A stretch of DNA of 35,758 nt from an uncultured Macromonas sp. (GTDB lineage Bacteria > Pseudomonadota > Gammaproteobacteria > Burkholderiales > Burkholderiaceae), in NCBI GenBank assembly GCA_946481585.1, contig CAMLOF010000004.1:1-35758 (forward strand). The letters are read 5' to 3'. The notes under the pieces are model-generated. The model made no database searches, was not told the DNA's origin, and saw only the letters and a list, made by a program, of their open reading frames with translations. Both the position numbers and the translations under genes were made by a program. Positions within the stretch are counted from its first letter, which is position 1. The number at the start of each line of letters is the position of its first letter. This document shows positions 27,348 through 35,696 of this stretch, in pieces.

Positions 27348-28156
27348 AACTTGAAGTCGTGGCCCCCGACCCGCTGGAGCTGGCAGCCAATGAAACACCT
27401 TCGCCCCGGCCCGACCCCTGGTTCCACCTGAAGCGGCACACCCCCGCGCGCATTGCGCTGGGTCGCAGCGGCGTGAGCCTGCCCACGCGCGAGGTGCTGG
27501 GCTTTTCACTGGCACATGCCCAGGCGCGCGACGCCATCCACTTGCCGCTGGACACCGGCACCCTGTGCGCCGAACTGCAAGCCGACGGCTGGCCCGCCCC
27601 CCTGCTGCTGCACAGCCGCGCCCACGACCGCCACGAATACCTGCTGCGCCCCGACCTGGGCCGCCGCCTGGACGACGCCAGCCTGGAACGCCTGGCCCGG
27701 TGGCGCGAAGGGCAGGCCGCCCCCACCCTGGCCCTGGTGGTGGGTGACGGCCTGTCGGCCCTGGGCATTCAGCGCCACGCAGCGCCGCTGCTGCGCGCCA
27801 TCAGGCAAGCCCTTGACGGCACCGTGACGCTGGCGCCACCCGTGGTGGTGCAGCAGGCCCGCGTGGCCGTGGCCGACGAGGTGGGCGAGCAACTGGGCGC
27901 CCGCATGGTGGCCATGGTGGTGGGCGAACGCCCGGGGCTGAGTTCGCCCGACAGCGTGGGCATCTACCTGACGATCGCCCCCCGCGTGGGCTGCACCGAC
28001 GCGCAGCGCAACTGCATCTCCAACGTCCGCCCGGCGGGGCAGGACGTGAGCACCGCCGCTGGCCGCCTGGCCTGGCTGGTGCGCGAAGGCCTGCGCCTGG
28101 GGCAGACCGGTGTGGCGTTGAAGGACCACAGCGGGTTGCCGCTGGTGGGTGTCTAG
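27344..28156 (+). CDS. eutC: Ethanolamine ammonia-lyase, small subunit
   Basis: A 270-residue subunit (the E. coli protein has about 295) that contributes part of the cobalamin site. The motifs LVVGDGLSALGIQRHA, VVVQQARVAVADEVGE, MVAMVVGERPGLSSPDSVGIYLT and CTDAQRNCISNVRP identify it clearly. The ATG lies in an ATGA overlap with the eutB stop, so the two subunits are translationally coupled. The slightly short length comes from the N-terminus, which is generally poorly conserved. No eutA reactivase, shell-protein or acetaldehyde dehydrogenase gene follows; the next gene, on the opposite strand, ends 2 bases away. Confidence 0.96.
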   Translation: MKLEVVAPDPLELAANETPSPRPDPWFHLKRHTPARIALGRSGVSLPTREVLGFSLAHAQARDAIHLPLDTGTLCAELQADGWPAPLLLHSRAHDRHEYLLRPDLGRRLDDASLERLARWREGQAAPTLALVVGDGLSALGIQRHAAPLLRAIRQALDGTVTLAPPVVVQQARVAVADEVGEQLGARMVAMVVGERPGLSSPDSVGIYLTIAPRVGCTDAQRNCISNVRPAGQDVSTAAGRLAWLVREGLRLGQTGVALKDHSGLPLVGV

Positions 28157-28158
28157 GG

Positions 28159-28872
28159 TTAGGCCTCCTGGGCGCTGTCGCCCTGTCCAATCCAACGTTC
28201 TTCCGAATTCTTCAGGTGGTTCACCATCGCCGCCTGGGCCGCTTGCGGGTCGCGCGCCTCCAGCGCCCGGCAAATAGCTTCGTGCTCCACCAGTGCGCAT
28301 TCCCAGGTGCGAGCGTTCTCGGCGCGGTGCGTCAGACGCGTCGAGATGGGGCTGTGGCGCCCATCGAAGAGTTCGCCCACCATGCGCGCCAGTATGGTGT
28401 TGCCCGTGGCCTCTGCCAGCAAGACGTGAAAGCGCCGGTCCGCCTCCACAGGGGGGGTGCCCTTGGCGATGTCTTGGCGCATTCCCTCCACGCAGTTCCG
28501 CAGACGCTCCAGCACCGGCTTGCTCATGCGTGCGGCGGCCAGCGCCGCCACGGCGCCTTCCAGCGTTGAGCGGGCCTGCATCAGTTCGGTCGGGCTGTCG
28601 CCCAACAGGCCCATCGCGGCGTCCTCGCCCAGGGGGCGCGCGCAAACGTAAACCCCCGAACCCATGCGGATTTCCACGCGCCCTTCGATTTCAAGCGCAA
28701 TGAGCGCCTCGCGCAGCGACGGGCGCGAAACCCCCAATTGAAGCGCCAGTTCCCGCTCGGGCGGCAGCCTCGCCCCGGGCCCGTACCGGCCCTCCTCAAT
28801 CACCGCGCGTATCTGGTCGGCCACCTGCTGGTACAGCCGCCGCGCGTCGGCAGGTTTCACCACAGCGGACAT
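28159..28872 (-). CDS. GntR-family (FadR/FCD) transcriptional regulator
   Basis: A 237-residue regulator. The N-terminal winged helix (about 12-78) has RLPPERELALQLGVSRPSLREAL and GRVEIRMGSGVYV, and the C-terminal FCD ligand domain spans about 90-225. The histidines expected to bind metal in FCD domains appear in ADRRFHVLLAEATGNT, HRAENARTWECALVEH and MVNHLKNSEERW. This resembles the UxuR/ExuR branch that answers sugar acids. It is divergent from the sugar-acid operon at 29040, and two TGGTnnnACCA palindromes lie between them, so it probably represses that operon and itself. Confidence 0.92.
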   Translation of the reverse strand: MSAVVKPADARRLYQQVADQIRAVIEEGRYGPGARLPPERELALQLGVSRPSLREALIALEIEGRVEIRMGSGVYVCARPLGEDAAMGLLGDSPTELMQARSTLEGAVAALAAARMSKPVLERLRNCVEGMRQDIAKGTPPVEADRRFHVLLAEATGNTILARMVGELFDGRHSPISTRLTHRAENARTWECALVEHEAICRALEARDPQAAQAAMVNHLKNSEERWIGQGDSAQEA

Positions 28873-28894
28873 CGCAACCCCTTGAGAAATGACA

Positions 28895-28909
28895 TTTGGT
28901 CAGACCAAA
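28895..28909. promoter_or_regulatory. FCD-type operator, site 1
   Basis: TTTGGTCAGACCAAA is a perfect palindrome around one central base, 22 bases upstream of the GntR-family start codon. Its core TGGTcagACCA fits the TGGTnnnACCA pattern of FadR-subfamily operators, so autoregulation is likely. Confidence 0.7.
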
Positions 28910-28954
28910 ACCTGGACTGGCTGGAGATTACACCACCGTCTGCCTCAAAAATAC

Positions 28955-28972
28955 CTTACACTGGTAAGACCA
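28955..28972. promoter_or_regulatory. FCD-type operator, site 2
   Basis: TGGTaagACCA (28962-28972) repeats the same TGGTnnnACCA core as site 1, 65 bases away centre to centre and about 70 bases before the ATG of the plus-strand operon. It overlaps a second inverted repeat, CTTAC-ACTG-GTAAG (28955-28968). Two sites about six helical turns apart would allow looping between regulator dimers. Confidence 0.65.
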
Positions 28973-29039
28973 ATTTACCAAACAAACCAAAGTGGCCTGA
29001 CCCATTCGGCCTGACCACCTTGACCAGGAAAACCACTTT

Positions 29040-30050
29040 ATGTTGACCGTGATCTGCGACTCGCCGCGCGACCTCCAGGCCCGCGAATGCGCCAAACCCG
29101 AACGCGCCCCGGGCGAAGTCCTCGTGCGGGTGAGGCGCGTGGGCGTCTGCGGCACCGATCTGCACATCTTCACGGGCAACCAGCCTTACCTGTCCTACCC
29201 CCGGGTGATGGGGCACGAACTGTCGGGCACGGTGGAAGAAGCCGACACGGGCAGCCCGCTGAAACCCGGCGACACGGTTTACGTGATGCCCTACCTGTCG
29301 TGCGGGCGCTGCGTGGCCTGCCGCCAGGGCAAGACCAACTGCTGCGTCAACATCCAGGTGCTCGGGGTGCACCGCGACGGCGCCTTCACCGAATACCTGA
29401 GCGTGCCCGAGCCATTCGTGCACCGGGCCGAAGGCATTTCGCTGGACCAGGCGGCCATGCTGGAATTCCTGGCCATTGGCGCGCACGCGGTGCGCCGTGG
29501 CGATGTGGCGCCAGGGCAGCGGGTGCTGGTGGTGGGCGCGGGGCCCATTGGCCTGGCGGCCATGCTCTTTGCCAAGCTGCGGGGTGCCAGCGTCACGGCC
29601 CTGGACGGGCGGCGCGACCGGCTGGCGTTCGCAGCGCAACACATCGGCGTGGCAGCCACCGTCGAACTGGGCGCGGGCGATGAGCCTGCCCTGCGAGACA
29701 TCAGCGGCGGGGAGTTTTTTGACGTGGTGTTCGACGCCACCGGCAACGCCCAGGCCATGGAGCGGGGCTTTCGCTTCCTGGCCCATGGCGGGCGGTACGT
29801 GCTCGTCTCCATCGTCCAGGGCAACATCAGCTTCTCGGACCCGGAATTCCACAAACGCGAAGCCACGCTGCTGAGCAGCCGCAACGCCACCCAGGAGGAC
29901 TTCCAGACCGTGGTGGCGGCCATGCGCGCCGGGCAGGTGCCAGACCAGGCCCTGGCCACCCACCGCATGGCGCTGGCCGAGGTGCCGCAGCAATTCCAGC
30001 AACTGCTGGACCCGGCCCAGGGCGTCATCAAGGCCATCATCGAGTGTTGA
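29040..30050 (+). CDS. Zn-dependent sugar-acid dehydrogenase (L-galactonate 5-dehydrogenase-like)
   Basis: A 336-residue medium-chain dehydrogenase. The catalytic zinc ligands are C37 (GVCGTDLH) and H59-E60 (GHE). The structural zinc cysteines are C88, C91, C94 and C102. The NAD(P) fold has GAGPIG at 166-171. The architecture matches the LgoD/YjjN and RspB branch, whose E. coli member oxidises L-galactonate to D-tagaturonate. The following genes use exactly that product (UxaB-like, UxaA, KdgK), so this substrate fits, although L-gulonate or another acid is possible. It is the first gene of the operon, with AGGA about 11 bases before the ATG and two regulator sites upstream. Confidence 0.85.
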   Translation: MLTVICDSPRDLQARECAKPERAPGEVLVRVRRVGVCGTDLHIFTGNQPYLSYPRVMGHELSGTVEEADTGSPLKPGDTVYVMPYLSCGRCVACRQGKTNCCVNIQVLGVHRDGAFTEYLSVPEPFVHRAEGISLDQAAMLEFLAIGAHAVRRGDVAPGQRVLVVGAGPIGLAAMLFAKLRGASVTALDGRRDRLAFAAQHIGVAATVELGAGDEPALRDISGGEFFDVVFDATGNAQAMERGFRFLAHGGRYVLVSIVQGNISFSDPEFHKREATLLSSRNATQEDFQTVVAAMRAGQVPDQALATHRMALAEVPQQFQQLLDPAQGVIKAIIEC

Positions 30051-30057
30051 GGCGCAC

Positions 30058-31194
30058 ATGAGACCGGCCAACCCCATCCTGCAGTTTGGCACCAGCCGCT
30101 TCCTGCAGGCGCATGTCGATTTCTTCGTGTCGCAGGCCATGGACCACGGGCAGGCGCTGGGCGGCATCACGGTGGTGCAGACCACCTCCAGCGCCACCAG
30201 CTCGGTACGCACCCAGGCATTCACCCGGCCCAAAGGCTTCCCCGTGGTCGTGCGCGGCCTGGTGGATGGCCAGCCCGTGGAGCAACACCACGACTGCCAC
30301 GCCATACGCAAGGCGTTCAACGCCAACAACGACTGGCCGCTGGTCCGCGCCGAGATGTGCGCCGGTGTGCAGGTGGTGGTGTCCAACACCGGCGACAGCG
30401 GCTGGGCCCTGTTCCCCGAGGATGGCCCGCACCTGCTTGCTACGGACGCCCCTGCGCCCCGGTCCTTCCCGGCCAAGCTGCTGGTGCTGCTGCATGGCCG
30501 CTGGACGCAGTGCCCCAGCGCGCCGCTGACCGTGCTGCCCTGCGAACTGGTCTCGCGCAATGGCTCGCGCCTGCACGAGCTGGTGGAGGCGCTGGCCCGG
30601 GAGTGGAAATGCCCGCCGGCCTTCCTGGCCTGGCTGGGCGCAGCCGTGGTGTGGGGCAATTCGCTGGTGGACCGCATCGTCTCCGAGGCCATCGTGCCGA
30701 TTGGGGCCGTGGCCGAACCCTATGCCCTGTGGGCCATCGAACGGCAGCCCGGCCTGTGCCTGCCGTGCCAGCACCCGGACATCGTGCTCACCAACGACCT
30801 GGACCGTGTTGAACGCCTGAAGCTGCACCTGCTCAACCTGGGCCACACGGTGCTGGCCGACCTTTGGCTGGACGGCGGCCACGACCCCGACATGACCGTG
30901 CTGCAAGCGATGAACCACCCCGTGATGCGCAGCGCGCTCGAGGCCGTCTGGCAGCAAGAGGTGTTGCCCGTGTTCGACGCGATGGGCGAAGGCGGCGAGG
31001 CCGCGTCTTACCTTGCCACGCTGAGGGACCGGCTGCTCAACCCCTACCTGGTACACCGCCTGGCCGACATTGCCCAGAACCACGCCGCCAAAAAGGAGCG
31101 GCGAATCGCGCCCGTGGTGGAGCTGGCCCAGCGGCACGCGCCCGCACTGGCGCAGCCCCGCCTGCGCGCCCTGCTGCAGCTGGAAACCGCCTGA
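30058..31194 (+). CDS. uxaB: Mannitol-dehydrogenase-family reductase (tagaturonate reductase-like)
   Basis: A 378-residue long-chain polyol/uronate dehydrogenase, shorter than E. coli UxaB (about 480). The N-terminal segment ILQFGTSRFLQAHVDFFV is the family's NAD-binding opening, and VVSNTGDSG and GNSLVDRIVSE are typical uronate-reductase blocks. The catalytic K-x4-N-x2-H motif is complete: K255, N260 and H263. Relatives reduce D-tagaturonate to D-altronate (UxaB) or D-fructuronate to D-mannonate (UxuB). The next gene is the altronate dehydratase, which favours tagaturonate. It begins 7 bases after the previous stop, and its ribosome site overlaps that stop. Confidence 0.78.
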   Translation: MRPANPILQFGTSRFLQAHVDFFVSQAMDHGQALGGITVVQTTSSATSSVRTQAFTRPKGFPVVVRGLVDGQPVEQHHDCHAIRKAFNANNDWPLVRAEMCAGVQVVVSNTGDSGWALFPEDGPHLLATDAPAPRSFPAKLLVLLHGRWTQCPSAPLTVLPCELVSRNGSRLHELVEALAREWKCPPAFLAWLGAAVVWGNSLVDRIVSEAIVPIGAVAEPYALWAIERQPGLCLPCQHPDIVLTNDLDRVERLKLHLLNLGHTVLADLWLDGGHDPDMTVLQAMNHPVMRSALEAVWQQEVLPVFDAMGEGGEAASYLATLRDRLLNPYLVHRLADIAQNHAAKKERRIAPVVELAQRHAPALAQPRLRALLQLETA

Positions 31195-31224
31195 CCTGGC
31201 GGACGTGACAGGAGACCCCAACCC

Positions 31225-32760
31225 ATGCCCCATTCCCTCCCCCCCGTGCTGGTGCTGCAGCCTGGCGACAGCGTGGCCGTTGCCCGCGTCGCGCTCGCGC
31301 CCGGCGCAACCATCCTGGCCGAAGGCCGTTCCGTGACCGTGCTCGACCCCATCGCCGAAGGCCACAAGATCGCCATCCGGGCGCTGGACGCGGGGCAGCC
31401 GGTCATCAAATACGGCCAGCCCATCGGCCTGGCAGCCGGGGCCATTCAGGCGGGCCAGCATGTGCATGTGCACAACGTGACCATGGCCGATGCCACGTCC
31501 ACGCAAGACAACGCCGGACACCTGTACGTGCCGACTGAACGGGCAGAAGCTCCCGCCACGTTTGACGGTTACGTGCGGCCCGGCGGGCGCGTGGGCACGC
31601 GCAACTTCATCGGGGTCATTGCTTCGGTCAACTGTTCCGCCTCGGTGTGCAAGGCCATTGCACAGCATTTCACCGCCGACGTTTTGAACACCGCATTCCC
31701 AGGCGTGGACGGCGTGGTGGCCATCACCCACGGCAGCGGCTGCGGCATGAGCAACACCGGCGAAGGCTTCGAGCTGCTGCGCCGCACCTTGCTGGGCTAT
31801 GCGCGGCACCCCAACTTCGCTGCGGTGCTGCTGGTGGGCTTGGGGTGCGAGGTGAACCAGGTCGCAGCCCTGGCCGAAGCGCTGCTGGACGAGCAGCCTG
31901 GCAGGGTGCGCACCCTGTCCATACAGGACGCGGGCGGCACCCGGGAAGCCATCGAGCAGGGCAAGGGCATGGTGCAGGAACTGGCCGCCCAGGCCGCCAT
32001 GGCCCGGCGCACGGCGGTACCAGCGCACCATCTGGCGGTGGGCTTGCAATGCGGCGGGTCCGACGGTTATTCGGGCATCAGCGTCAACCCGGCGCTGGGC
32101 GCGGCGGTGGACCTGCTGGTGCGCCATGGGGGCACGGCCATCTTGTCGGAAACCCCCGAGATCTTTGGCGCGGAACACCTGCTCACCGCGCGCGCGGCCA
32201 GCGCCGAAGTGGCGGCCAAGCTCATGGAACGGCTGCACTGGTGGCAGAACTACACGCAAGCCCACGGCGCGTCCATGAACAACAACCCTTCGCCCGGCAA
32301 CAAGGCGGGCGGCATCACCACCATTCTGGAAAAGTCCCTGGGCGCCGTGGCCAAGGGCGGGGGCAGCGGCCTGATGGACGTTTACGGCTACGCCGAGCCG
32401 GTGCGCAGCCCGGGGCTGGTGTTCATGGACACGCCCGGCTACGACCCCGTGTCGGCCACCGGGCAAATCGCGGGCGGGGCCAACCTGGTCTGCTTCACCA
32501 CGGGCCGGGGGTCCACGTTTGGCGCCAAGCCGGTGCCCTCCATCAAGCTGGCCAGCAACACGGCCATGTACCGGCGCATGGTGCAGGACATGGACTTCAA
32601 CGCCGGGCAGGTGGTGGACGGCACACTCAGCATCCAGGCGGCGGGGGAGCAGATATTCCGCCTGATGCTGGACGTGGCTTCGGGCAGACGAACGGCCAGC
32701 GAACTGCTGAGCCTGGGTGACAACGAATTCGTGCCCTGGCAACTGGGCGCGGTGATGTGA
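31225..32760 (+). CDS. uxaA: Altronate dehydratase (UxaA family)
   Basis: A 511-residue fused-type UxaA/GarD dehydratase that removes water from D-altronate to give 2-keto-3-deoxygluconate, usually needing Fe2+. The N-terminal SAF domain (about 1-95) has GHKIAIRALDAGQPVIKYGQPIG. The catalytic part starts YVRPGGRVGTRNFIGVI and holds conserved cysteines in VNCSASVCK, THGSGCGMSNTGEG, LLVGLGCEVNQ and GLQCGGSDGYSGISVNPALG. An internal NPSPGNKAGGITTILEKSLG block is also typical. Galactarate dehydratase is the alternative within the family; the neighbouring genes favour altronate. GGAG precedes the ATG by about 10 bases. Confidence 0.9.
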   Translation: MPHSLPPVLVLQPGDSVAVARVALAPGATILAEGRSVTVLDPIAEGHKIAIRALDAGQPVIKYGQPIGLAAGAIQAGQHVHVHNVTMADATSTQDNAGHLYVPTERAEAPATFDGYVRPGGRVGTRNFIGVIASVNCSASVCKAIAQHFTADVLNTAFPGVDGVVAITHGSGCGMSNTGEGFELLRRTLLGYARHPNFAAVLLVGLGCEVNQVAALAEALLDEQPGRVRTLSIQDAGGTREAIEQGKGMVQELAAQAAMARRTAVPAHHLAVGLQCGGSDGYSGISVNPALGAAVDLLVRHGGTAILSETPEIFGAEHLLTARAASAEVAAKLMERLHWWQNYTQAHGASMNNNPSPGNKAGGITTILEKSLGAVAKGGGSGLMDVYGYAEPVRSPGLVFMDTPGYDPVSATGQIAGGANLVCFTTGRGSTFGAKPVPSIKLASNTAMYRRMVQDMDFNAGQVVDGTLSIQAAGEQIFRLMLDVASGRRTASELLSLGDNEFVPWQLGAVM

Positions 32761-32771
32761 TGGAGCAGGCC

Positions 32772-33719
32772 ATGGAACTGGACGTGCTGACGCTGGGCGA
32801 AGCGATGGTGCTGTTTGCCGCTGACGAAGCGGGGACGCTGGCGCTGGTTGAACGCTTTCACCGCTTTGTTGCTGGCGCCGAGCTGAACGTGGCCATCGGC
32901 CTGAGCCGCCTGGGCCTGCGCGCGGGCTACCTGAGCCGCCTGGGCAAAGACGCCTTCGGGCGCGTGGTGCTAGACACCCTGGCAGCGGAAAGCATCACAC
33001 CAACACTGGTGGCAATGGACGAACAACACCCCACGGGGTTCATGCTCAAGTCCCTGGAGCTTGACGGGCGCGACCCGCAGATCGAGTACCACCGCCGGGG
33101 TTCGGCCGCGAGCTGCATGGGCGTGGCCGATCTTCAACGGCTGCAGGGCGTTCGCGCCCGCCACCTGCACGTCACGGGCATCAGCCCGGCGCTGTCGCCG
33201 TCTTGCCGCGAACTCACGTTCGAGGCCATCCGGTGGGCCCGGCGCCAGGGCATGACCGTGTCGTTCGACCCCAACCTGCGCCCGCGCCTGTGGCCAAGCG
33301 AAGAAGACATGACCCGCACGGTCAACGAACTGGCAGCACTCTGCGACTGGGTGATGCCGGGCCTGGCGGAAGGGCAGCGCCTGACCGGCCTGACCGATGC
33401 TTCGGCGATTGCCCGGTTCTACCTGACGCGCGGTGCCACGCTGGTGGCCGTCAAGCTGGGGCCCCAAGGCGCGTGGTGCGAACAGCAGGATGGCAAGGGC
33501 TGGCTGGTGCCCGGCGTTGCGGTGGCCCGCGTGGTGGACACGGTGGGGGCGGGCGACGGCTTTGGCGTGGGCCTGATCAGCGGCATGCTGGACGGGCTGA
33601 CGCCACCCCAGGCCGTGGCGCGCGGCAACCTGATCGGGGCGCGCGTGGTGCAGTTTCCGGGCGACAGCGACGGCCTGCCGACCCGTCAGAAACTGGACCA
33701 GTTCGCCGCATCGGCTTGA
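32772..33719 (+). CDS. kdgK: 2-keto-3-deoxygluconate kinase (PfkB family)
   Basis: A 315-residue ribokinase-type sugar kinase that phosphorylates KDG to KDPG. The N-terminal DVLTLGEAMVLF and GAELNVAIGLSRLGL, the FDPNLRPRLW segment, and the catalytic DTVGAGDGFGVGLISG (catalytic aspartate in GAGD) are all present. I chose the ATG at 32772 because GGAG stands 6 bases before it and the protein then begins as relatives do. An ATG at 32760 overlapping the uxaA stop, or a GTG at 32757, are alternatives. It ends the operon. The KDPG aldolase that would follow in the pathway is not in the window. Confidence 0.92.
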   Translation: MELDVLTLGEAMVLFAADEAGTLALVERFHRFVAGAELNVAIGLSRLGLRAGYLSRLGKDAFGRVVLDTLAAESITPTLVAMDEQHPTGFMLKSLELDGRDPQIEYHRRGSAASCMGVADLQRLQGVRARHLHVTGISPALSPSCRELTFEAIRWARRQGMTVSFDPNLRPRLWPSEEDMTRTVNELAALCDWVMPGLAEGQRLTGLTDASAIARFYLTRGATLVAVKLGPQGAWCEQQDGKGWLVPGVAVARVVDTVGAGDGFGVGLISGMLDGLTPPQAVARGNLIGARVVQFPGDSDGLPTRQKLDQFAASA

Positions 33720-33735
33720 GGCCACTCCCCGCGCG

Positions 33736-34086
33736 TCACTGCGCGGCCAGGTCAAAGATGCGTTGCATGGGCACCCACTTCTCGCCCTGGGGCGTCCACG
33801 GCGTGGGCGCCTGGTAGGTCCACATCAGGGTTTCCCATTTTTGAATCACGGGGCTCGCCGCAGACGCGGCAGCCATGCCCTCGGGGCTGTAGATGGCGGG
33901 GTCCACCTCCATCACCATGAACAGGCGCGTGCCCAGGCGGTAGATCTCCATGCCCGTCACGCCCTGGGCGCGCAAATGGTCGCGCACCTCGGGCCAGATT
34001 TTTTCGTGGGCCTTTTCGTAGGCGGCAATGCGCACGGCGTCGTCCACCAGGTCCAGAGCCAGGGCGTATCGCGTGGGTTGAGTCAT
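33736..34086 (-). CDS. L-rhamnose/L-fucose-type mutarotase (RhaM/DUF718 family)
   Basis: A 116-residue ferredoxin-like-fold sugar epimerase that interconverts alpha and beta anomers. The family marks are the N-terminal YEKAHEKIWPEVRDHL (conserved tyrosine and histidine), MEIYRLGTRLFMVMEVD, and the C-terminal WTPQGEKWVPMQRIFDL, the last being typical of the L-fucose-pathway version in Burkholderia as I recall it. A good ribosome site (AAGGA) precedes the ATG. It follows the chemoreceptor stop by 10 bases and its stop faces that of kdgK at 16 bases. It would feed the correct anomer to the SDR dehydrogenase at the right edge. Confidence 0.9.
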   Translation of the reverse strand: MTQPTRYALALDLVDDAVRIAAYEKAHEKIWPEVRDHLRAQGVTGMEIYRLGTRLFMVMEVDPAIYSPEGMAAASAASPVIQKWETLMWTYQAPTPWTPQGEKWVPMQRIFDLAAQ

Positions 34087-34096
34087 GTTTTTTCCT

Positions 34097-35680
34097 TCAG
34101 ACGGTCAAACGCAATGGGCTCGCGGCGCCCCCAGCCAGGCGAAAGCGCTCCACGGTGCTCACCAGCTCCCGCGCCTGCCCCTGCAGGCTGGAAGCCGCCG
34201 CCGCCATCTGCTCCACCAGCGCGGCGTTCTGCTGGGTGTTGCGGTCCATCTGTGCCACGGCCTCACTCACCTGCGAGACCCCATCACTCTGCTCACCGCT
34301 GGCCGAGCTGATACCGGCGACGATGTCCGTCACCCGGCCAATGGCATCAACCACCTCGCTCATGATGGCGCCCGCCCGGTCCGCCAGCTGGCTGCCCTGC
34401 TCGGCCCGCTGCACGCTGTCGCTCAACAGCTCCTTGATCTGCTTTGCCGCCTCCGCCGAACGGCCCGCCAGCGAACGCACCTCCGACGCCACCACGGCAA
34501 AGCCCCGGCCCTGCTCACCCGCACGCGCGGCTTCCACCGCCGCGTTCAAGGCCAGGATGTTGGTCTGGAAGGCGATGCCGTCGATCACGCCGATGATGCC
34601 GGTGATCTTGTTGGAGGCGGCGTTGATCTCGCGCATGGTGCCCACCACCTGGTGCACCACTTCGCCACCTTGCCGCGCAACGTGCGACGCGTTGGCCGCC
34701 AGTTCGCTCGCTTCGCGGGCATGGGCCGCGTTGTGGCCCACGGCGGCGTTCATCTGCTCCATGGATGCCGCCGTTTCTTCCAGGGCACTGGCCTGCTGTT
34801 CGGTGCGCGCGCTCAGGTCGTGGTTGCCGTGGGCAATTTCCGCGCTGGCCATGGCCACCCGCTCCGAGCCCTGGCGCACCGCACCCACCACCTGGACCAG
34901 CTCGTTCTGCATGCGCTGCATGGCAGCCATCAGGCTGGTCTGGTCTCCAGCGCGCACTTCGATGTCGCGGGTCAGGTCACCCGCCCCGATGCGCAGCGCC
35001 ACCTCCGCCGCCTCCCTGGGTTCGCCACCCAACTGGGCCACGAGCAGGCGCACGATGCCCACCGATATCAAAAGGGCCAAGGCCGTACTGGCAGCGGTCA
35101 CGCCCGCCAGCAGCCACAAAGCCGTGCCATACATGCGGCTTGAATCCTCAAACGCCGCATGGTTGGCCTGGTTCAGCCTCTTCTGGCTGGCCTCGATCGC
35201 CTGCTGCCACGCATCGATCGCCGGGCCCGCTTCGGCCAGCACCTTCATGGCCTCGGTGTCCTGGTGGGCCTGAACCGCCTGGTAGAGCCGGTCGAGCAAC
35301 GGCGCCACGCGGGCGTAGGCGTCTTCCACGGGCTTCCACACGGGGTTGTCCGCGTGCGCGGTCACCGCGGCCGCCAGCCGTTCGCGCACGCGGCGGTAGT
35401 CGGCCATGCCTTCCTGGTACACCTTGACCTCGGCGGCGATCTCGTCGTCAGCCACGAGCATCATCACCTTGCGCACCGACAGGTTGACGCCCGATATGGC
35501 CTTGAGCATGTCATTGGCCAGGCCGATCTGGACATTGTTCTCCTGCTCGATCTGCACCAGCCCGCCCTGCATGCTGCGCATCATGGCAGCGTTGACAATG
35601 CTGGACAGCAGGTACACCAGCACCAGCAAGCCAAAGCCCGCATACAGGATGCGGGAGATTTTCCATTGCCTGATTCGCAT
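34097..35680 (-). CDS. Methyl-accepting chemotaxis protein in sugar operon
   Basis: A 527-residue chemoreceptor. Membrane helix 1 (about 12-32) and helix 2 (about 182-207) enclose a helical periplasmic sensor of about 150 residues. HAMP (about 208-262, [20 protein letters not shown]) and a full signalling domain follow, with the tip [40 protein letters not shown]. There is no C-terminal pentapeptide. The ATG at 35678-35680 is preferred; a GTG at 35692 would add four residues. It begins within 20 bases of the SDR stop and is followed after 10 bases by the mutarotase, so it appears embedded in a sugar operon and probably senses that sugar or its binding protein. Confidence 0.95.
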   Translation of the reverse strand: MRIRQWKISRILYAGFGLLVLVYLLSSIVNAAMMRSMQGGLVQIEQENNVQIGLANDMLKAISGVNLSVRKVMMLVADDEIAAEVKVYQEGMADYRRVRERLAAAVTAHADNPVWKPVEDAYARVAPLLDRLYQAVQAHQDTEAMKVLAEAGPAIDAWQQAIEASQKRLNQANHAAFEDSSRMYGTALWLLAGVTAASTALALLISVGIVRLLVAQLGGEPREAAEVALRIGAGDLTRDIEVRAGDQTSLMAAMQRMQNELVQVVGAVRQGSERVAMASAEIAHGNHDLSARTEQQASALEETAASMEQMNAAVGHNAAHAREASELAANASHVARQGGEVVHQVVGTMREINAASNKITGIIGVIDGIAFQTNILALNAAVEAARAGEQGRGFAVVASEVRSLAGRSAEAAKQIKELLSDSVQRAEQGSQLADRAGAIMSEVVDAIGRVTDIVAGISSASGEQSDGVSQVSEAVAQMDRNTQQNAALVEQMAAAASSLQGQARELVSTVERFRLAGGAASPLRLTV

Positions 35681-35696
35681 GCCGGCCACCACTGCT

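Noticed and set aside
30037..32742. A 900-codon minus-strand open frame opposite the UxaB- and UxaA-like genes
   Set aside because: It is the mirror frame of two clearly recognisable enzymes; its His/Gln/Gly/Arg-rich sequence has no motif or ribosome site.
33729..33746. Hairpin CCGCGC-N6-GCGCGG between kdgK and the mutarotase as a terminator
   Set aside because: It overlaps the last mutarotase codons, has no T-run in either direction, and six-pair GC stems are expected by chance in this DNA.
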